Source: Labilithrix sp. (GTDB taxonomy: Bacteria > Myxococcota_A > Polyangia > Polyangiales > Polyangiaceae). From it: a DNA stretch of 64,000 bases. The position numbers were made by a program, and so were the translations under genes. The stretch's first letter is position 1. The number at the start of each line of letters is the position of its first letter. Positions 1-8,750 of this stretch are shown here, piece after piece. Under the pieces are notes generated by a model that was given only the letters and a program-made list of their open reading frames with translations, did no database searches and had not been told where the DNA came from. The stretch covers positions 1 through 64,000 of the forward strand of contig JAHBWA010000007.1 in assembly GCA_019637195.1 (NCBI GenBank), read 5' to 3'.

Positions 1-199
1 CCGCGCGGCAGCCGGTCGGCATGAGGAGGTACGCGCCGTCGTCGCCGAAGGTGATGGCGTCGAGGGCTCCTCCTTCGGTCGACGTGTAGACGCCGCGGAA
101 GTCCGCGGTCACCTCCGCGGAGTCCGACTCGGACGCGCAGCCCGCGAGCGCGACGAGCGACGCGGTGGAGAGGACGAGTGCGATTCGATGGAAGGTCAT
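1..199 (-). CDS. lipoprotein, N-terminal part (runs off left edge)
   Basis: This frame begins with ATG at 199 on the minus strand and is still open at base 1, so only about 66 residues are visible. The start MTFHRIALVLSTASLV is a typical signal peptide. It ends in a lipobox-like LAGC near residue 21, followed by an acidic Ser/Glu linker, so the mature protein is probably lipid-anchored in the envelope. The visible mature part (beginning DFRGVYTSTEGG) looks like a small beta-rich domain, but I do not recognise a family. It was not assigned a function. Confidence 0.7.
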   Translation of the reverse strand, partial: MTFHRIALVLSTASLVALAGCASESDSAEVTADFRGVYTSTEGGALDAITFGDDGAYLLMPTGCRA

Positions 200-550
200 C
201 CGCGACGTCTTCTTCTCTCCGCAGGCTGCCATGCCCCGTGCTCAGCAAGACGTCGGCCACCGGTCGGTCGCAGGAAATCGCGATGGAATCACGGCCGCTC
301 CGGCCGCAGAGCGGAACGGCGAGTTCCGGCGCGGAGCTGCGGGTTCCCTGCCTGCGGCTTCACGGACGGGGCGCGCGCCGCTTTCGCGGACCGCCGCTTG
401 CCGGCTCACCGACGGGCACGCGCCTGCTCACGGACGGGCACGCGACGGCTCGCGTTCGGGCGCGCGCGCTCACCGACGGTGCGCGCTTGCCGCTTCACGC
501 ACCGGCGCTTGCCGCCGATCGTCGCCGATGGCACACCTGGTCCTGACAGC
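200..550. other. GC-rich low-complexity intergenic stretch
   Basis: About 350 bases separate two divergent lipoprotein genes. The right half holds imperfect reiterations of cACGGACGGGCACGCG and CACCGACGGgcgcgc-type units (about 360-530). Open frames here have Arg/Ala-rich translations without domain character, and I read them as noise. Both promoters must lie in this stretch, but I could not pick clear -35/-10 elements. Confidence 0.5.
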
Positions 551-955
551 ATGAGGCAGACGCAGAAACGAGCGGCGGCCATCCTCGCGAGCGTGCTCGC
601 CCTCACGGCGTGCGGTTCGTCTTCGTCCTCGTCGGCGCCCGCGGAGTCGCGGTACGGCGCCGGGCTCGAGGAGGACCTGACCACGGCCGGACGCACCGGC
701 GCGAAGGGCGCGGAGACGGGCGCGAAGACCGGCGTGGAGGGCGTGAAGGCGTTCGGCGACGCGACCGTCGGGCTCGTCGAGGGCGGCCAAGCCGAGGCGA
801 AGACGCGCTGGCAAGAGGGGCAAGCAGACGACGAAGCAGACCGCGCGCGGCGGCGCCGCCGAGACGAAGCAGGAAGCTCGCCGCTGCCGCTGAGCGACGC
901 GCCCTCGTCTCGAGGGCTGGCGGAGTGGCGCCAACCAGAGGGGACGGCGGGCTGA
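551..955 (+). CDS. small lipoprotein with Ala/Gly/Lys-rich repeats
   Basis: The ATG at 551 gives a signal peptide (MRQTQKRAAAILASVLALTAC) with lipobox LTAC, followed by a Ser run. The mature part repeats GAKGAETGAKTGVEGVK-like segments, suggesting a helical surface or periplasmic protein of unknown function. Total length is 134 residues in the frame that stops at 955. From about residue 93 the composition turns abruptly to Arg-rich. Shifting frame by one base at the GGGG run near 819 gives a Lys/Thr/Ala/Gln-rich tail stopping near 893, more like the upstream part. A frameshift near the end is therefore possible. Confidence 0.55.
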   Translation: MRQTQKRAAAILASVLALTACGSSSSSSAPAESRYGAGLEEDLTTAGRTGAKGAETGAKTGVEGVKAFGDATVGLVEGGQAEAKTRWQEGQADDEADRARRRRRDEAGSSPLPLSDAPSSRGLAEWRQPEGTAG

Positions 956-1135
956 AGAGGAGAGCGCGCGAGCTCTTCGCGGGGACGGCCAAACGGCGAG
1001 GGAAGCGCGACCGCCTCGAGCGGACGACGAACTTCCGAGGGGACGGCAAAACGGCGAGGCGCGCGCGAGCGCCTCGGCACCTCCGCGACAGAGCCCGACG
1101 CGCGAGCGCGGTCCTGGTGCTAGGCTGCGAGCGTC

Positions 1136-1380
1136 GTGTCGGGAGCCGTCATCCAGATTTTCGGCACCAAGAAGTGCCAAGATACGCGCAAGGCCGAGCG
1201 CTGGTTCAAAGAGCGCGGCCTCAAGGTGCAGAGCGTCGATCTCGCGCAGAAGGGGCTCTCGCCCGGTGAGCTGCGAGCGTCGCTGGGCGCGTGGGCGGCA
1301 TCGAGGCGCTGATCGATCGCGAGAGCAAGCGCTACGTCGACAAGGGCGTGACGCTTCGTAGGTCGGAGCTCCTCGGACGC
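1136..1380 (+). pseudogene. ArsC/Spx-like thioredoxin-fold protein, frameshifted and truncated
   Basis: From a GTG at 1136 the frame reads VSGAVIQIFGTKKCQDTRKA, the classic start of the arsenate-reductase-like (ArsC/YffB) family with its single N-terminal Cys (GTKKC). It then continues RWFKERG...VDLAQKG. After about residue 53 it hits a stop (AASRR*). The expected continuation (VGGIEALIDRES..YVDKG, the usual family follow-on) is found in another frame from 1291. Conserved sequence fades by about 1370, before the C-terminal half is complete. One indel near 1285 plus loss of the 3' end makes this a broken gene. Confidence 0.7.
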
Positions 1381-1388
1381 TCAGCCGC

Positions 1389-1679
1389 TCACAGCGCGAT
1401 GATCGCGGTGCGAGGCGCCGACGCGCCGGTGCACACGTACGAGATCCGCCACTCGCGCGAGGCGCCGTCGCTCCCGATCGCGTCGCCCTCTTCCACGATC
1501 TCGAAGCCGCCCGGACACTGCGCGCGCATGTACCTCTCCGCCTTCGACCGCGCGCCGTCGTGGGCTCCCTCGAGCGCGACCGTACCGCCGCTCTTCGCCT
1601 CGCTGAGGACGCGGTACGAACCGCATCCCCCCATGAAGAGCGCGACGAGAGCGAGGGCCACACCGAGGTACTGCTGCAT
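1389..1679 (-). CDS. small lipoprotein
   Basis: The ATG at 1679 gives a 96-residue product starting MQQYLGVALALVALFMGGC, a clean lipoprotein signal peptide with lipobox GGC. The frame is open further upstream, but that extension is Arg/Pro-rich without signal character, so the internal start was chosen. The mature part contains a CPGGFEIVEEGD-type segment and a late Cys, and ends ...RTAIIAL. It resembles short uncharacterised envelope lipoproteins of myxobacteria. No function is assigned. It lies convergent to the ArsC remnant. Confidence 0.65.
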   Translation of the reverse strand: MQQYLGVALALVALFMGGCGSYRVLSEAKSGGTVALEGAHDGARSKAERYMRAQCPGGFEIVEEGDAIGSDGASREWRISYVCTGASAPRTAIIAL

Positions 1680-1842
1680 GCCCCTCGATCGACGAGCGCG
1701 CGCCCAGCGCGATTCACGCCCGGGCGGGTGACACACCGGGTGACACCTGGATGCACCAGGACACGCGTGCCGGGCCGGGGGTGAACCACGGTTGACGCGC
1801 CCCCGCGTCCGCCGCGCGAAACGACGGGCGCGTCGCACGCGC

Positions 1843-2649
1843 TCACGACCTGCGGCCCGAAGACGCGCGGTCCACGCTCATCACGTCGCGGAGTGACGCG
1901 TCGGAGTCGGCCGCTGCGGGAGGCGACGGCGAGCGACGGCCGAGCTCGGTCTCGCCCTTGCTCACGCCGCGGCGCTCGAGCTTGCCGACATGGCGGATGT
2001 CCTTGCCGCGGACCATGAAGACGACCATCTCGGCGACGTTCGTCGCGTGGTCGGCGATGCGCTCGACGTACTTCGCGATCGACTGCACGCGCGTCGCGCG
2101 GAAGATGTTGCGCGGGTTCTCCATCATGTAGGTCAAGAGCTCTCGGAAGATCGCGCCGTAGTAGGCGTCGACCTTCGAGTCGCGCTCGACGACCGCCTGC
2201 GCGCGCTCGGCGTCGCCCGCCACGAAGGCGTCGAGCGCCTCGCGCAGCATCTCCTGCGCCGCCTCGGCCATGTTGACGACCTCGACGTACGGCTTGAGCG
2301 GCGGCTCCTCGTTGAGCTCGACCACGCGCTCGCAGATGTTGACCCCGAGATCGCCCATGCGCTCGAGATCGGTGACGACCTTGAGCGCCATCGTCACGAA
2401 GCGGAGATCGCTCGCGACCGGCTGGCGGCGCGCGAGGACACGGAGACAGAGGTCGTCGACCTCCATCTCGAGCCGGTTGATCTGTCGATCGATGTAGAGC
2501 GTGCGCTCGGCCAGCTCGGTGTCGCGCTCGATCAGCGCGCGCATCGCGTGCGAGAGCATCTCCTCCACCTTCGCCCCCATCATCAGGAGCATCTCGCGGA
2601 TCTTGCGGAGCTCTCCCTCGTAGAGGCGGTCGGTGTGGAGGCGGGGCAT
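1843..2649 (-). CDS. phoU: phosphate signalling/transport regulator PhoU
   Basis: PhoU links the Pst transporter to the PhoR kinase and represses the Pho response when phosphate is plentiful; it acts at the cytoplasmic face of the membrane. The 268-residue product from ATG 2649 shows two PhoU three-helix repeats. The first has MGAKVEEMLSHAMRALIERD and the repeat motif MGDLGVNICERVVEL. The second carries the matching segment VERIADHATNVAEMVVF. A roughly 45-residue Ser/Pro-rich tail follows the second repeat. It is the last gene of the pho-pst operon, 29 bases after pstB. Confidence 0.95.
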   Translation of the reverse strand: MPRLHTDRLYEGELRKIREMLLMMGAKVEEMLSHAMRALIERDTELAERTLYIDRQINRLEMEVDDLCLRVLARRQPVASDLRFVTMALKVVTDLERMGDLGVNICERVVELNEEPPLKPYVEVVNMAEAAQEMLREALDAFVAGDAERAQAVVERDSKVDAYYGAIFRELLTYMMENPRNIFRATRVQSIAKYVERIADHATNVAEMVVFMVRGKDIRHVGKLERRGVSKGETELGRRSPSPPAAADSDASLRDVMSVDRASSGRRS

Positions 2650-2678
2650 CGGTGGGTCTACGCGCGCTCGGGGCCGGC

Positions 2679-3491
2679 TCAGCCGAACCGGCCCGTGATG
2701 TAGTCCTCGGTCCGCGGATCCGAGGGCTTGGTGAAGATGACGTCGGCGTGATCGTACTCCACGAGCTCGCCGAGGTAGAAGAACGCCGTGTAGTCGGAGA
2801 CCCGCGCGGCCTGCTGCATGCTGTGCGTGACGACGACGATGGTGTACCGCTCGCGAAGATCGTGGATGAGCTCCTCGATCTTCGCGGTGGCGATCGGATC
2901 GAGCGACGAGCACGGCTCGTCCATCAGGACGACCTCCGGCTCGAGGGCGAGGCAGCGCGCGATGCAGAGCCGCTGCTGCTGGCCGCCCGAGAGCGCGCCG
3001 CCGGGGCGGTCGAGCGCGTCCTTGACCTCGTCCCAGAGCGCGGCCTGGCCGAGCACCTCCTCGACGAGCGCGTCGGTGTCCGGCGGGTCGATGCCGCTCA
3101 GCCGGAGGCCGGCGAGGACGTTGTCGCGCACCGACATCGTCGGGAACGGGTTCGGCTTCTGGAAGACCATCCCGACCCGCCGGCGGACGCGGACGGGATC
3201 GACGTCGGCGCCGTAGACGCTCTTGCCGTCGAGCCGGACGTCGCCCGCCGTGCGCGCCCCGGCGACGACCTCGTGCATGCGGTTCAGGCAGCGGATGAAC
3301 GTCGACTTCCCGCAGCCGGACGGGCCGATGATCGCCGTCACCTTGCGCTCGATGAGCGGCAAGGTGATCGCGCGGAGCGCCTGCTTGTCGCCGAACCACG
3401 CCGAGAGCTCGACGGCGCTCATCTTCGCGGCGGCGGCGGCGTCCTCGACGCGCGCGCCTCGGGTGCGGAGCCTGTCGACCGAGTCGTTCAT
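2679..3491 (-). CDS. pstB: phosphate ABC transporter ATP-binding protein PstB
   Basis: PstB is the ATPase of the high-affinity phosphate importer. The 270-residue protein has Walker [10 protein letters not shown] (residues 56-64), a Q-loop in [10 protein letters not shown], the signature ALSGGQQQR (166-174) and Walker [14 protein letters not shown] (187-199). Switch His lies in VVVTHSM. The PNPFP segment after the Q-loop is characteristic of PstB. An N-terminal extension of about 25 residues precedes the ABC core, so translation may start at the internal MSAVEL. It follows pstA by 4 bases and precedes phoU. Confidence 0.96.
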   Translation of the reverse strand: MNDSVDRLRTRGARVEDAAAAAKMSAVELSAWFGDKQALRAITLPLIERKVTAIIGPSGCGKSTFIRCLNRMHEVVAGARTAGDVRLDGKSVYGADVDPVRVRRRVGMVFQKPNPFPTMSVRDNVLAGLRLSGIDPPDTDALVEEVLGQAALWDEVKDALDRPGGALSGGQQQRLCIARCLALEPEVVLMDEPCSSLDPIATAKIEELIHDLRERYTIVVVTHSMQQAARVSDYTAFFYLGELVEYDHADVIFTKPSDPRTEDYITGRFG

Positions 3492-3495
3492 GGCC

Positions 3496-4341
3496 TCAGG
3501 CCGGCTCCTTCTCGGCGAGCAGCCGCCGCGCGAGCACGTTGAGCACGATCACGATCGTCACCAGCACGAGCGCCGCCGCCCAGGCTTGCGCGTGCCAGTC
3601 GTCGTTCGGCGTCATCGTGTAGGTGAAGATCTGCACCTGGAGCGTGGACGTGGGGTCGAGGAGGCTCTCGTTGAAGAAGCGGTTATTGTACGCGGTGAAG
3701 AGGAGCGGCGCCGTCTCGCCGGAGACGCGCGCGACGGCGAGCAGGCACCCGGAGCGTATCCCGGGCGCCGCCGTCCGGAGGACGACGAACAGCGCGGTCC
3801 GCCAGCGCGGGGCGCCGAGCGCGAGGGCCGCCTCGCGGAGCGAGTCGGGGACGGCGCGCGCGAGCTCGTCGGTCGTCCGCGTGACGAGCGGCAGCATGAC
3901 CACGGCGAGCGCCCCGGCGCCGGCGAGGGCGGAGAACTGCTTCATCCGGACGACGACGACCGCGTAGACCACGACGCCCACGAGGATCGACGGCACCCCG
4001 GCGAGCACGTCGGCCGAGAAGCGGACGGCGCGCGCGAGCGGCGTCGACGCGTACTCGGCGAGGTAGAGGCCCGCCGCGATGCCGAGCGGGATGCCCATCG
4101 CGCTCGCGAGGAAGACGAGCTCGATCGTGCCGGCGATCGCGTTCGCCATCCCGGCGCCGCGGACGCCGACCGGCTCGGTGAAGAACGGGAGCGAGAGCGC
4201 CCGCGCGCCGTGGCTCGCGACGTACGCGAAGATGGCGAAGAGCGGCAGGAGCGCGAGCACCACCGCCGCGCCCGCCGCCGTCGTCGCCACGCGCGCGGCC
4301 AGCTTGCGCCCGCTGTACGCGGTCTCCACCTCGGGCGTCAC
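3496..4341 (-). CDS. pstA: phosphate ABC transporter permease PstA
   Basis: PstA is one of the two membrane subunits of the phosphate importer. The GTG at 4341 was chosen because it overlaps the pstC stop (GTGA, 4338-4341). It gives 281 residues, the usual PstA length. There are about six hydrophobic segments, the first around residues 16-40. The permease EAA-type loop [17 protein letters not shown] and the conserved [14 protein letters not shown] segment both match the family. The C-terminus ends in a short basic tail after the last membrane segment. Coupled to pstC and followed directly by pstB. Confidence 0.94.
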   Translation of the reverse strand: MTPEVETAYSGRKLAARVATTAAGAAVVLALLPLFAIFAYVASHGARALSLPFFTEPVGVRGAGMANAIAGTIELVFLASAMGIPLGIAAGLYLAEYASTPLARAVRFSADVLAGVPSILVGVVVYAVVVVRMKQFSALAGAGALAVVMLPLVTRTTDELARAVPDSLREAALALGAPRWRTALFVVLRTAAPGIRSGCLLAVARVSGETAPLLFTAYNNRFFNESLLDPTSTLQVQIFTYTMTPNDDWHAQAWAAALVLVTIVIVLNVLARRLLAEKEPA

Positions 4342-5330
4342 GCCGGCTCTCCCGCGCTCGCGCGGCGCCAGCGCGTCGCGCCTTCGCGCGAGCGCGCCAC
4401 GAGCACGCGCGCGGCGACGTTGAAGACGACCGTCACCACGAAAAGCAAGAGCCCCACCTCTGCCAGCGCCGCGACGTGGAGCTCGGACGACGCCGCCGAG
4501 AACTCGTTCGCGATCACGCTCGACATCGTGTAGCCGGGCGCGAGCAGCGACGGCGTGATCTCCGCGCGGCTCCCGACGACCGCGGCGACGGCCATCGTCT
4601 CGCCGACCGCGCGCCCGAAGCCGAGGAGGACGGCGCCGAAGACCCCGCGCCGCGCGTGCGGGAAGACGACGAGCCGGAGCGCGTCCCACGGCGTCGCGCC
4701 GAGCGCCAGCGCGCCCTCGCGGAGCTCCGCGGGCACCGCCCGGAGGACGTCGCGCGAGACCGACGCGATCGTCGGCAGGAGCATGATCGCGAGCACGAGC
4801 GACGCGCAGAGGATACCGAAGCCGACGTGCGGGCCGCGAAAGAGCGGCCCGCCGAGGCCGGCGAGCGCCGGCTGCACCGTTGTGCGGAGGAGCGGCGCGA
4901 GCACCAGCGCGGCCCAGAGGCCGTAGACGACGCTCGGGACCGCCGCCAGGAGCTCGACCAGCGACGAGATCGGCCGCTGAAGGCGACGCGGGCCGAGATC
5001 GGTCAGGAACACGGCGACGCCGAGCCCGACCGGCACCGCGAGCGCGAGCGCGATGAACGACGTGACGAGCGTCCCGTAGACGAACGCGAGGGCGCCGTAG
5101 ACGTCGCGCGAAGGATCCCACACGCTGGTCGTGACGAACGACAGCCCCGTCTCCCGGATGCTCGGCCAGGCGACGCGCGCGACCGACGCCGCGACGCCGA
5201 TCAGGACGAGCCCGAGGGCGCCCGCCGCGCCCGCGCCGATCGCGCCGAAGGTGCGATCCGCCGAGCTGCCGTTTCCTTCGACCGAGCGGCGCAGCGAGCG
5301 GGGCGGCGTCGAGAGGGCGCGCTGGGTCAT
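4338..5330 (-). CDS. pstC: phosphate ABC transporter permease PstC
   Basis: PstC is the second membrane subunit of the phosphate importer. The ATG at 5330 overlaps the pstS stop by four bases and yields 330 residues. Hydrophobic segments run through the protein, starting at about residue 32. The cytoplasmic EAA loop reads ELREGALALGATPWDALR, and the following GRAVGETMAVAAVVG is the family signature. FVTTSVWDPSRDVYGAL between the first two membrane segments also fits PstC. The order S-C-A-B-U is the standard operon order. Confidence 0.95.
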   Translation of the reverse strand: MTQRALSTPPRSLRRSVEGNGSSADRTFGAIGAGAAGALGLVLIGVAASVARVAWPSIRETGLSFVTTSVWDPSRDVYGALAFVYGTLVTSFIALALAVPVGLGVAVFLTDLGPRRLQRPISSLVELLAAVPSVVYGLWAALVLAPLLRTTVQPALAGLGGPLFRGPHVGFGILCASLVLAIMLLPTIASVSRDVLRAVPAELREGALALGATPWDALRLVVFPHARRGVFGAVLLGFGRAVGETMAVAAVVGSRAEITPSLLAPGYTMSSVIANEFSAASSELHVAALAEVGLLLFVVTVVFNVAARVLVARSREGATRWRRASAGEPA

Positions 5331-6424
5331 CGCGCGCCGCCCTCGACGACGACGCCGCCGGCGAGGAGCGGCTTGCCCTCCGCGCGGAGCCCGCGCACGG
5401 CGCGCTCCGCGCGCGCGACGAGCTCGGGAGGGAGCGGCGCGTAGTCCAGCTCCGCGGCGAAGCGCTGGCCGTCGTGGAGGCCCCACCAGACGAACCGCGC
5501 GAGCGCCTCGGCGCGCCGACGCTCCTTCGCGTCGCGCGGGAGGATGAGGAACGAGAGCGCCGCGATCGGGTACGCGTCCTCGTCCGCCGAGTCGACGATC
5601 GACAGGCGCAGGTCGTCCGGCACGCGCGAGAGCGCGCTCCGCGCAGCGCGATCGAGCGAGGCCAGCGTCGGCGCGACGTACTTGCCGGACCGGTTCTTCA
5701 CCAGGACGACGGGCAGCTTCGCCTGGCGCGCGTACGCGAGCTCGACATAGCCGATCGCGTAGGGCGTGGACTTCACGTAGGCGGTGACGCCGTCGTTGCC
5801 GCGCGCGCCGACGCCGACGGGGAAGCGCGGGGCGACGCCGGCGCCGACGTCGGCGCGCCAGGCCTCGCTGTTGTGCGACAGGAACGCCGTGAAGGTCGCG
5901 CTGGTGCCGCTCCCGTCGGCGCGGTGCACCACGGTGATCGGCTCGGGCGGGAGGGGGACGCCCGGGTTCGTCCCGAGCACGCGCGGATCGTCCCAGCGAC
6001 GCACCTCGCCGCGGAACACGTCGGCCACGACGTCCGGCTCGAGCTTCAGCTCCGTCACGCCTGGCACATTGTAGGTCACGACGACCGCGCCGACCGTCAT
6101 CGGCACGTGCACCAGCGGCACCGGCGATCGCCCGAGCTGCTCGTCGGTCATCGGCTCGTCGGTCGCGCCGAAATCGACCACGCCGTCGGCGGTCTGGCGC
6201 ATCCCCGCGCCGGAGCCGAGCGGCTGGTAGTTGACGCGCACGGAGGCGTCGACCCGCGCGAACTCGCTCGACCACCTGGCGTAGAGCGGGAACGGCAGCG
6301 TCGCGCCGGCGCCGTCGATGACCCTCGGGCCGTCGGCCGAGCGCGAGCACGACGACGCGGCGGCGAAGGCCGCGGAGGCGGCGACGCCGATCGCGAGCAG
6401 GGCGCGAGGGGAGAGCAGCTTCAC
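5327..6424 (-). CDS. pstS: phosphate-binding lipoprotein PstS
   Basis: PstS captures phosphate in the periplasm and delivers it to PstCA. The GTG start at 6424 overlaps the phoR stop (GTGA, 6421-6424) and gives 365 residues. The N-terminus has a signal peptide with a lipobox-like ASSC near residue 26, so it is probably membrane-tethered. Phosphate-site segments typical of the family are visible: GAGATLPFPLYARW, QPLGSGAGMRQ and VDFGATDEPM near the N-terminus, and HRADGSGTSATFTAFLS in the middle. Translational coupling to the kinase gene upstream suggests one transcript for sensing and uptake. Confidence 0.95.
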   Translation of the reverse strand: MKLLSPRALLAIGVAASAAFAAASSCSRSADGPRVIDGAGATLPFPLYARWSSEFARVDASVRVNYQPLGSGAGMRQTADGVVDFGATDEPMTDEQLGRSPVPLVHVPMTVGAVVVTYNVPGVTELKLEPDVVADVFRGEVRRWDDPRVLGTNPGVPLPPEPITVVHRADGSGTSATFTAFLSHNSEAWRADVGAGVAPRFPVGVGARGNDGVTAYVKSTPYAIGYVELAYARQAKLPVVLVKNRSGKYVAPTLASLDRAARSALSRVPDDLRLSIVDSADEDAYPIAALSFLILPRDAKERRRAEALARFVWWGLHDGQRFAAELDYAPLPPELVARAERAVRGLRAEGKPLLAGGVVVEGGAR

Positions 6425-7839
6425 GCGGCCGCGTCCTCCGAAGCGGACGGCGACGACGCGCGATCGCGCGTCCGCCCGCCCATGTCGGGGAACCGGACCT
6501 CGAACGTCGTCCCCTTCCCCACCGCGCTCCTCACGTGGATGCTGCCGCCCATCGCCTCGACCAGGTGCTTGCAGATCGAGAGGCCGAGGCCGGTGCCGCC
6601 CATCTCGCGCGAGCGCCCCGCGTCCACGCGGTAGAAGCGCTCGAAGAGGCGGACCATGTGCTTGTCCTCGATGCCCGGCCCGTCGTCCTCGACGAGGAGG
6701 CGCGTGCCCGACTCGCTGCGCTCGCCGCGGAGCACGACCGTCGATCCCTCCGCGCAGTACTTCACCGCGTTGTCGACGAGGTTCGTCAGCACCTGCTCGA
6801 GCGCGCGCCGATCGAGCTCGAGCTCGAGCGCGTCGCCCGCAGGACACTCGAGCCGGATCACGATCCGCTTCTTGTCGGCGCGGTCGCGGAAGAGCCCGAC
6901 GAGGTGCAGCGCGAACGGCTCGAAGCCGAAGCGCTCCGGGCGCAGCTTCAGCTCGCGCGACTCGATCCGCGAGAGATCGAGCAGGTCCTCGATCAGCCCC
7001 TGCAGGCGCGCGGCGTTGCGCTCGATGATCCCGAGGAAGCGGCGCGCCCCCTCGGGATCCTTCTCGAGCGCGATGTCGAGCGTCTCCGCGGCCGAGAGGA
7101 CCGCGGTGACCGGCGTGCGCAGCTCGTGCGAGACGTTCGCGACGAAGTCGCGGCGGAGCGACTCGAGGCGGCGGATGTCCGTGACGTCGAAGAAGACGGC
7201 GAGCAGGCCGCCGGCGTGCTGGGTGAAGGCGGTCCCGCGCACGAGGAGGCGGCGTGGCTTCAGCCCGCCGAGCTCGACCTCCCCCGAACAGGTCGACTTG
7301 GTCGTGCGCGCCTTGTCGAGCAGCTCCTTCAGCTCGGCGTGGCGGACGACCTCGAGCAGCGGCTGGCCGATCACGTCGGCGCTGATGAGGAGCATCTCAC
7401 GGAGCGCCGGGTTCATCAGCGCGACCTTGCCCTCCTTGTCGAGGAGCAAGACACCCTCCTGCATGCCGTCGAGGATGCGGCTCACGAGGTCGCGCTCGCC
7501 GCGGAGCTCGCCCACGGTGCGCGAGAAGCTGCCGGCGAGCTGGTCGAAGGCGGCGCCGAGCTGCCCGACGTCCTCGCTCTTGCCTACGCGCGCGCGGACG
7601 GAGAGGTCGCCGTCCTGCATCCGGCGCGCGGCGTCGGTGAGCGGGCGGACGCTCTCGTCGAACCAGCGGACCGAGAGCTCGGAGACGAACGCGCCGGCGC
7701 ACGCGCCGGCGAGCAGCGCGCACGCGCCGAGCGCGCCGAAGCTCGCGGCGCACGACAGGACGAGCCCGGAGATCACCACCGAGCCGGAGACGACGGCCCA
7801 TACGACGAGGAGGAGGCGTACGCGTAGCTTGCCCCTCAC
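6421..7839 (-). CDS. phoR: phosphate sensor histidine kinase PhoR
   Basis: PhoR phosphorylates PhoB under phosphate limitation. The 472-residue protein has two N-terminal membrane segments (about 8-30 and 34-53) with almost no periplasmic loop, as expected for a kinase that senses through Pst/PhoU. A HAMP region (about 60-110), a PAS domain (about 120-225), a HisKA box VSHELRTP with the phospho-acceptor His at residue 238, and an HATPase domain (DNAVKY, EDDGPGI, GTGLGLSI) follow. It lies 7 bases after phoB and is coupled to pstS. Confidence 0.94.
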   Translation of the reverse strand: MRGKLRVRLLLVVWAVVSGSVVISGLVLSCAASFGALGACALLAGACAGAFVSELSVRWFDESVRPLTDAARRMQDGDLSVRARVGKSEDVGQLGAAFDQLAGSFSRTVGELRGERDLVSRILDGMQEGVLLLDKEGKVALMNPALREMLLISADVIGQPLLEVVRHAELKELLDKARTTKSTCSGEVELGGLKPRRLLVRGTAFTQHAGGLLAVFFDVTDIRRLESLRRDFVANVSHELRTPVTAVLSAAETLDIALEKDPEGARRFLGIIERNAARLQGLIEDLLDLSRIESRELKLRPERFGFEPFALHLVGLFRDRADKKRIVIRLECPAGDALELELDRRALEQVLTNLVDNAVKYCAEGSTVVLRGERSESGTRLLVEDDGPGIEDKHMVRLFERFYRVDAGRSREMGGTGLGLSICKHLVEAMGGSIHVRSAVGKGTTFEVRFPDMGGRTRDRASSPSASEDAAA

Positions 7840-7846
7840 GATCTCC

Positions 7847-8554
7847 TCACGAAACGGACGCTACGACTTCTTCCGGGGTGTCCGTGAACCGATAGCCGAC
7901 GCCGCGCACGGTCTCGATGTACTCGCCGGCGTCACCGAGCTTCTCGCGGAGGCGCTTGACGTGCGTGTCGACGGTGCGCGTCGTGATGTCCGCGTCGATC
8001 CCCCAGACGTCGCTGAGGAGCGCCGACCGGGTCTGCACGCGGTTTCGGCGGTCGTAGAGCGTCACGAGCAGCTTGAACTCGAGCGCGGTGAGCTCGAGCT
8101 CGTGATCCTCGGCCCAGACGCGGTGGGCCTCGCGGTCGACGCGCAGCTTGCCGAACTGGAAGCCGACGGCGGCCTCCTGCTCGCCCTGCGAGCGGCGAAG
8201 GATCGCCTGCACGCGGAGGAGCAGCTCGCGCACGCTGAAAGGCTTCACGACGTAGTCGTCCGCGCCCAGCTCGAAGCCCACGACGCGGTCGATCTCCTCG
8301 CCCTTGGCGGTGAGCATCACCACCTGCGCGCTCTTCGTCGCGGGATCGGCCTTGAGCGTCTTGCAGACCTCGGTGCCCGGCATGCCCGGCAGCATGAGGT
8401 CGAGCAGGACGAGGTCCGGCCGCTTCTCGCGGGCGAGCTTCAGGCCCTCCTCGCCGCTCCCGGCGATGTAGACCTTGTGTCCCTTCTCGCGAAGGTTGTA
8501 GTCGAGGACCTGCTGGATGTCGGCTTCGTCCTCGATGACCAGGATTCGCGCCAT
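7847..8554 (-). CDS. phoB: phosphate response regulator PhoB
   Basis: PhoB is the OmpR-type response regulator that activates phosphate-starvation genes. The 235-residue product has a receiver domain with the acidic pocket (EDE, residues 8-10), phospho-acceptor Asp52 in LLDLMLPG and the conserved Lys104 in VVKPFS. A C-terminal winged helix follows, with LTALEFKLLVTLYDRR and the recognition region TRTVDTHVKRLREKLG. It is the promoter-proximal gene of the phoBR-pstSCAB-phoU cluster, so autoregulation is plausible. Confidence 0.95.
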   Translation of the reverse strand: MARILVIEDEADIQQVLDYNLREKGHKVYIAGSGEEGLKLAREKRPDLVLLDLMLPGMPGTEVCKTLKADPATKSAQVVMLTAKGEEIDRVVGFELGADDYVVKPFSVRELLLRVQAILRRSQGEQEAAVGFQFGKLRVDREAHRVWAEDHELELTALEFKLLVTLYDRRNRVQTRSALLSDVWGIDADITTRTVDTHVKRLREKLGDAGEYIETVRGVGYRFTDTPEEVVASVS

Positions 8555-8575
8555 GATCGGCGAATACTTTAGCCG

Positions 8576-8595
8576 TGTGACGAACAGGTGTCACA
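8576..8595. promoter_or_regulatory. inverted repeat TGTGAC-N8-GTCACA upstream of phoB
   Basis: TGTGAC (8576-8581) and GTCACA (8590-8595) form an inverted repeat 21 bases upstream of the phoB start codon. The half-sites resemble the TGTCA core of enterobacterial Pho boxes, although those are direct repeats. A role as PhoB operator or as another regulator's site is inferred from position only. Confidence 0.35.
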
Positions 8596-8750
8596 TGGGC
8601 ACATTGGACGTGATGATGGCCCTCGACCGCCTGGGTGCTCCCTCGGACCTCAATGATCCCGCCGACTAGAACGACGCGAACGCGAACCAAGCTCGAGCTC
8701 GGTCGGGGCAGACGCGACCCGCAGGCACCCGCGCAGCCGAGGGCCACCGC

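Noticed and set aside
200..550. GC-rich reiterations read as a possible coding repeat protein
   Set aside because: All frames give Arg/Ala/Ser-rich translations with no start or ribosome site, and the downstream lipoprotein signal peptide begins at 551.
8595..8669. Short plus-strand frame (24 residues, MGTLDVMMALDRLG...) between phoB and the glycosyltransferase
   Set aside because: No ribosome-binding site, and it overlaps the inverted repeat upstream of phoB. Length is compatible with chance.
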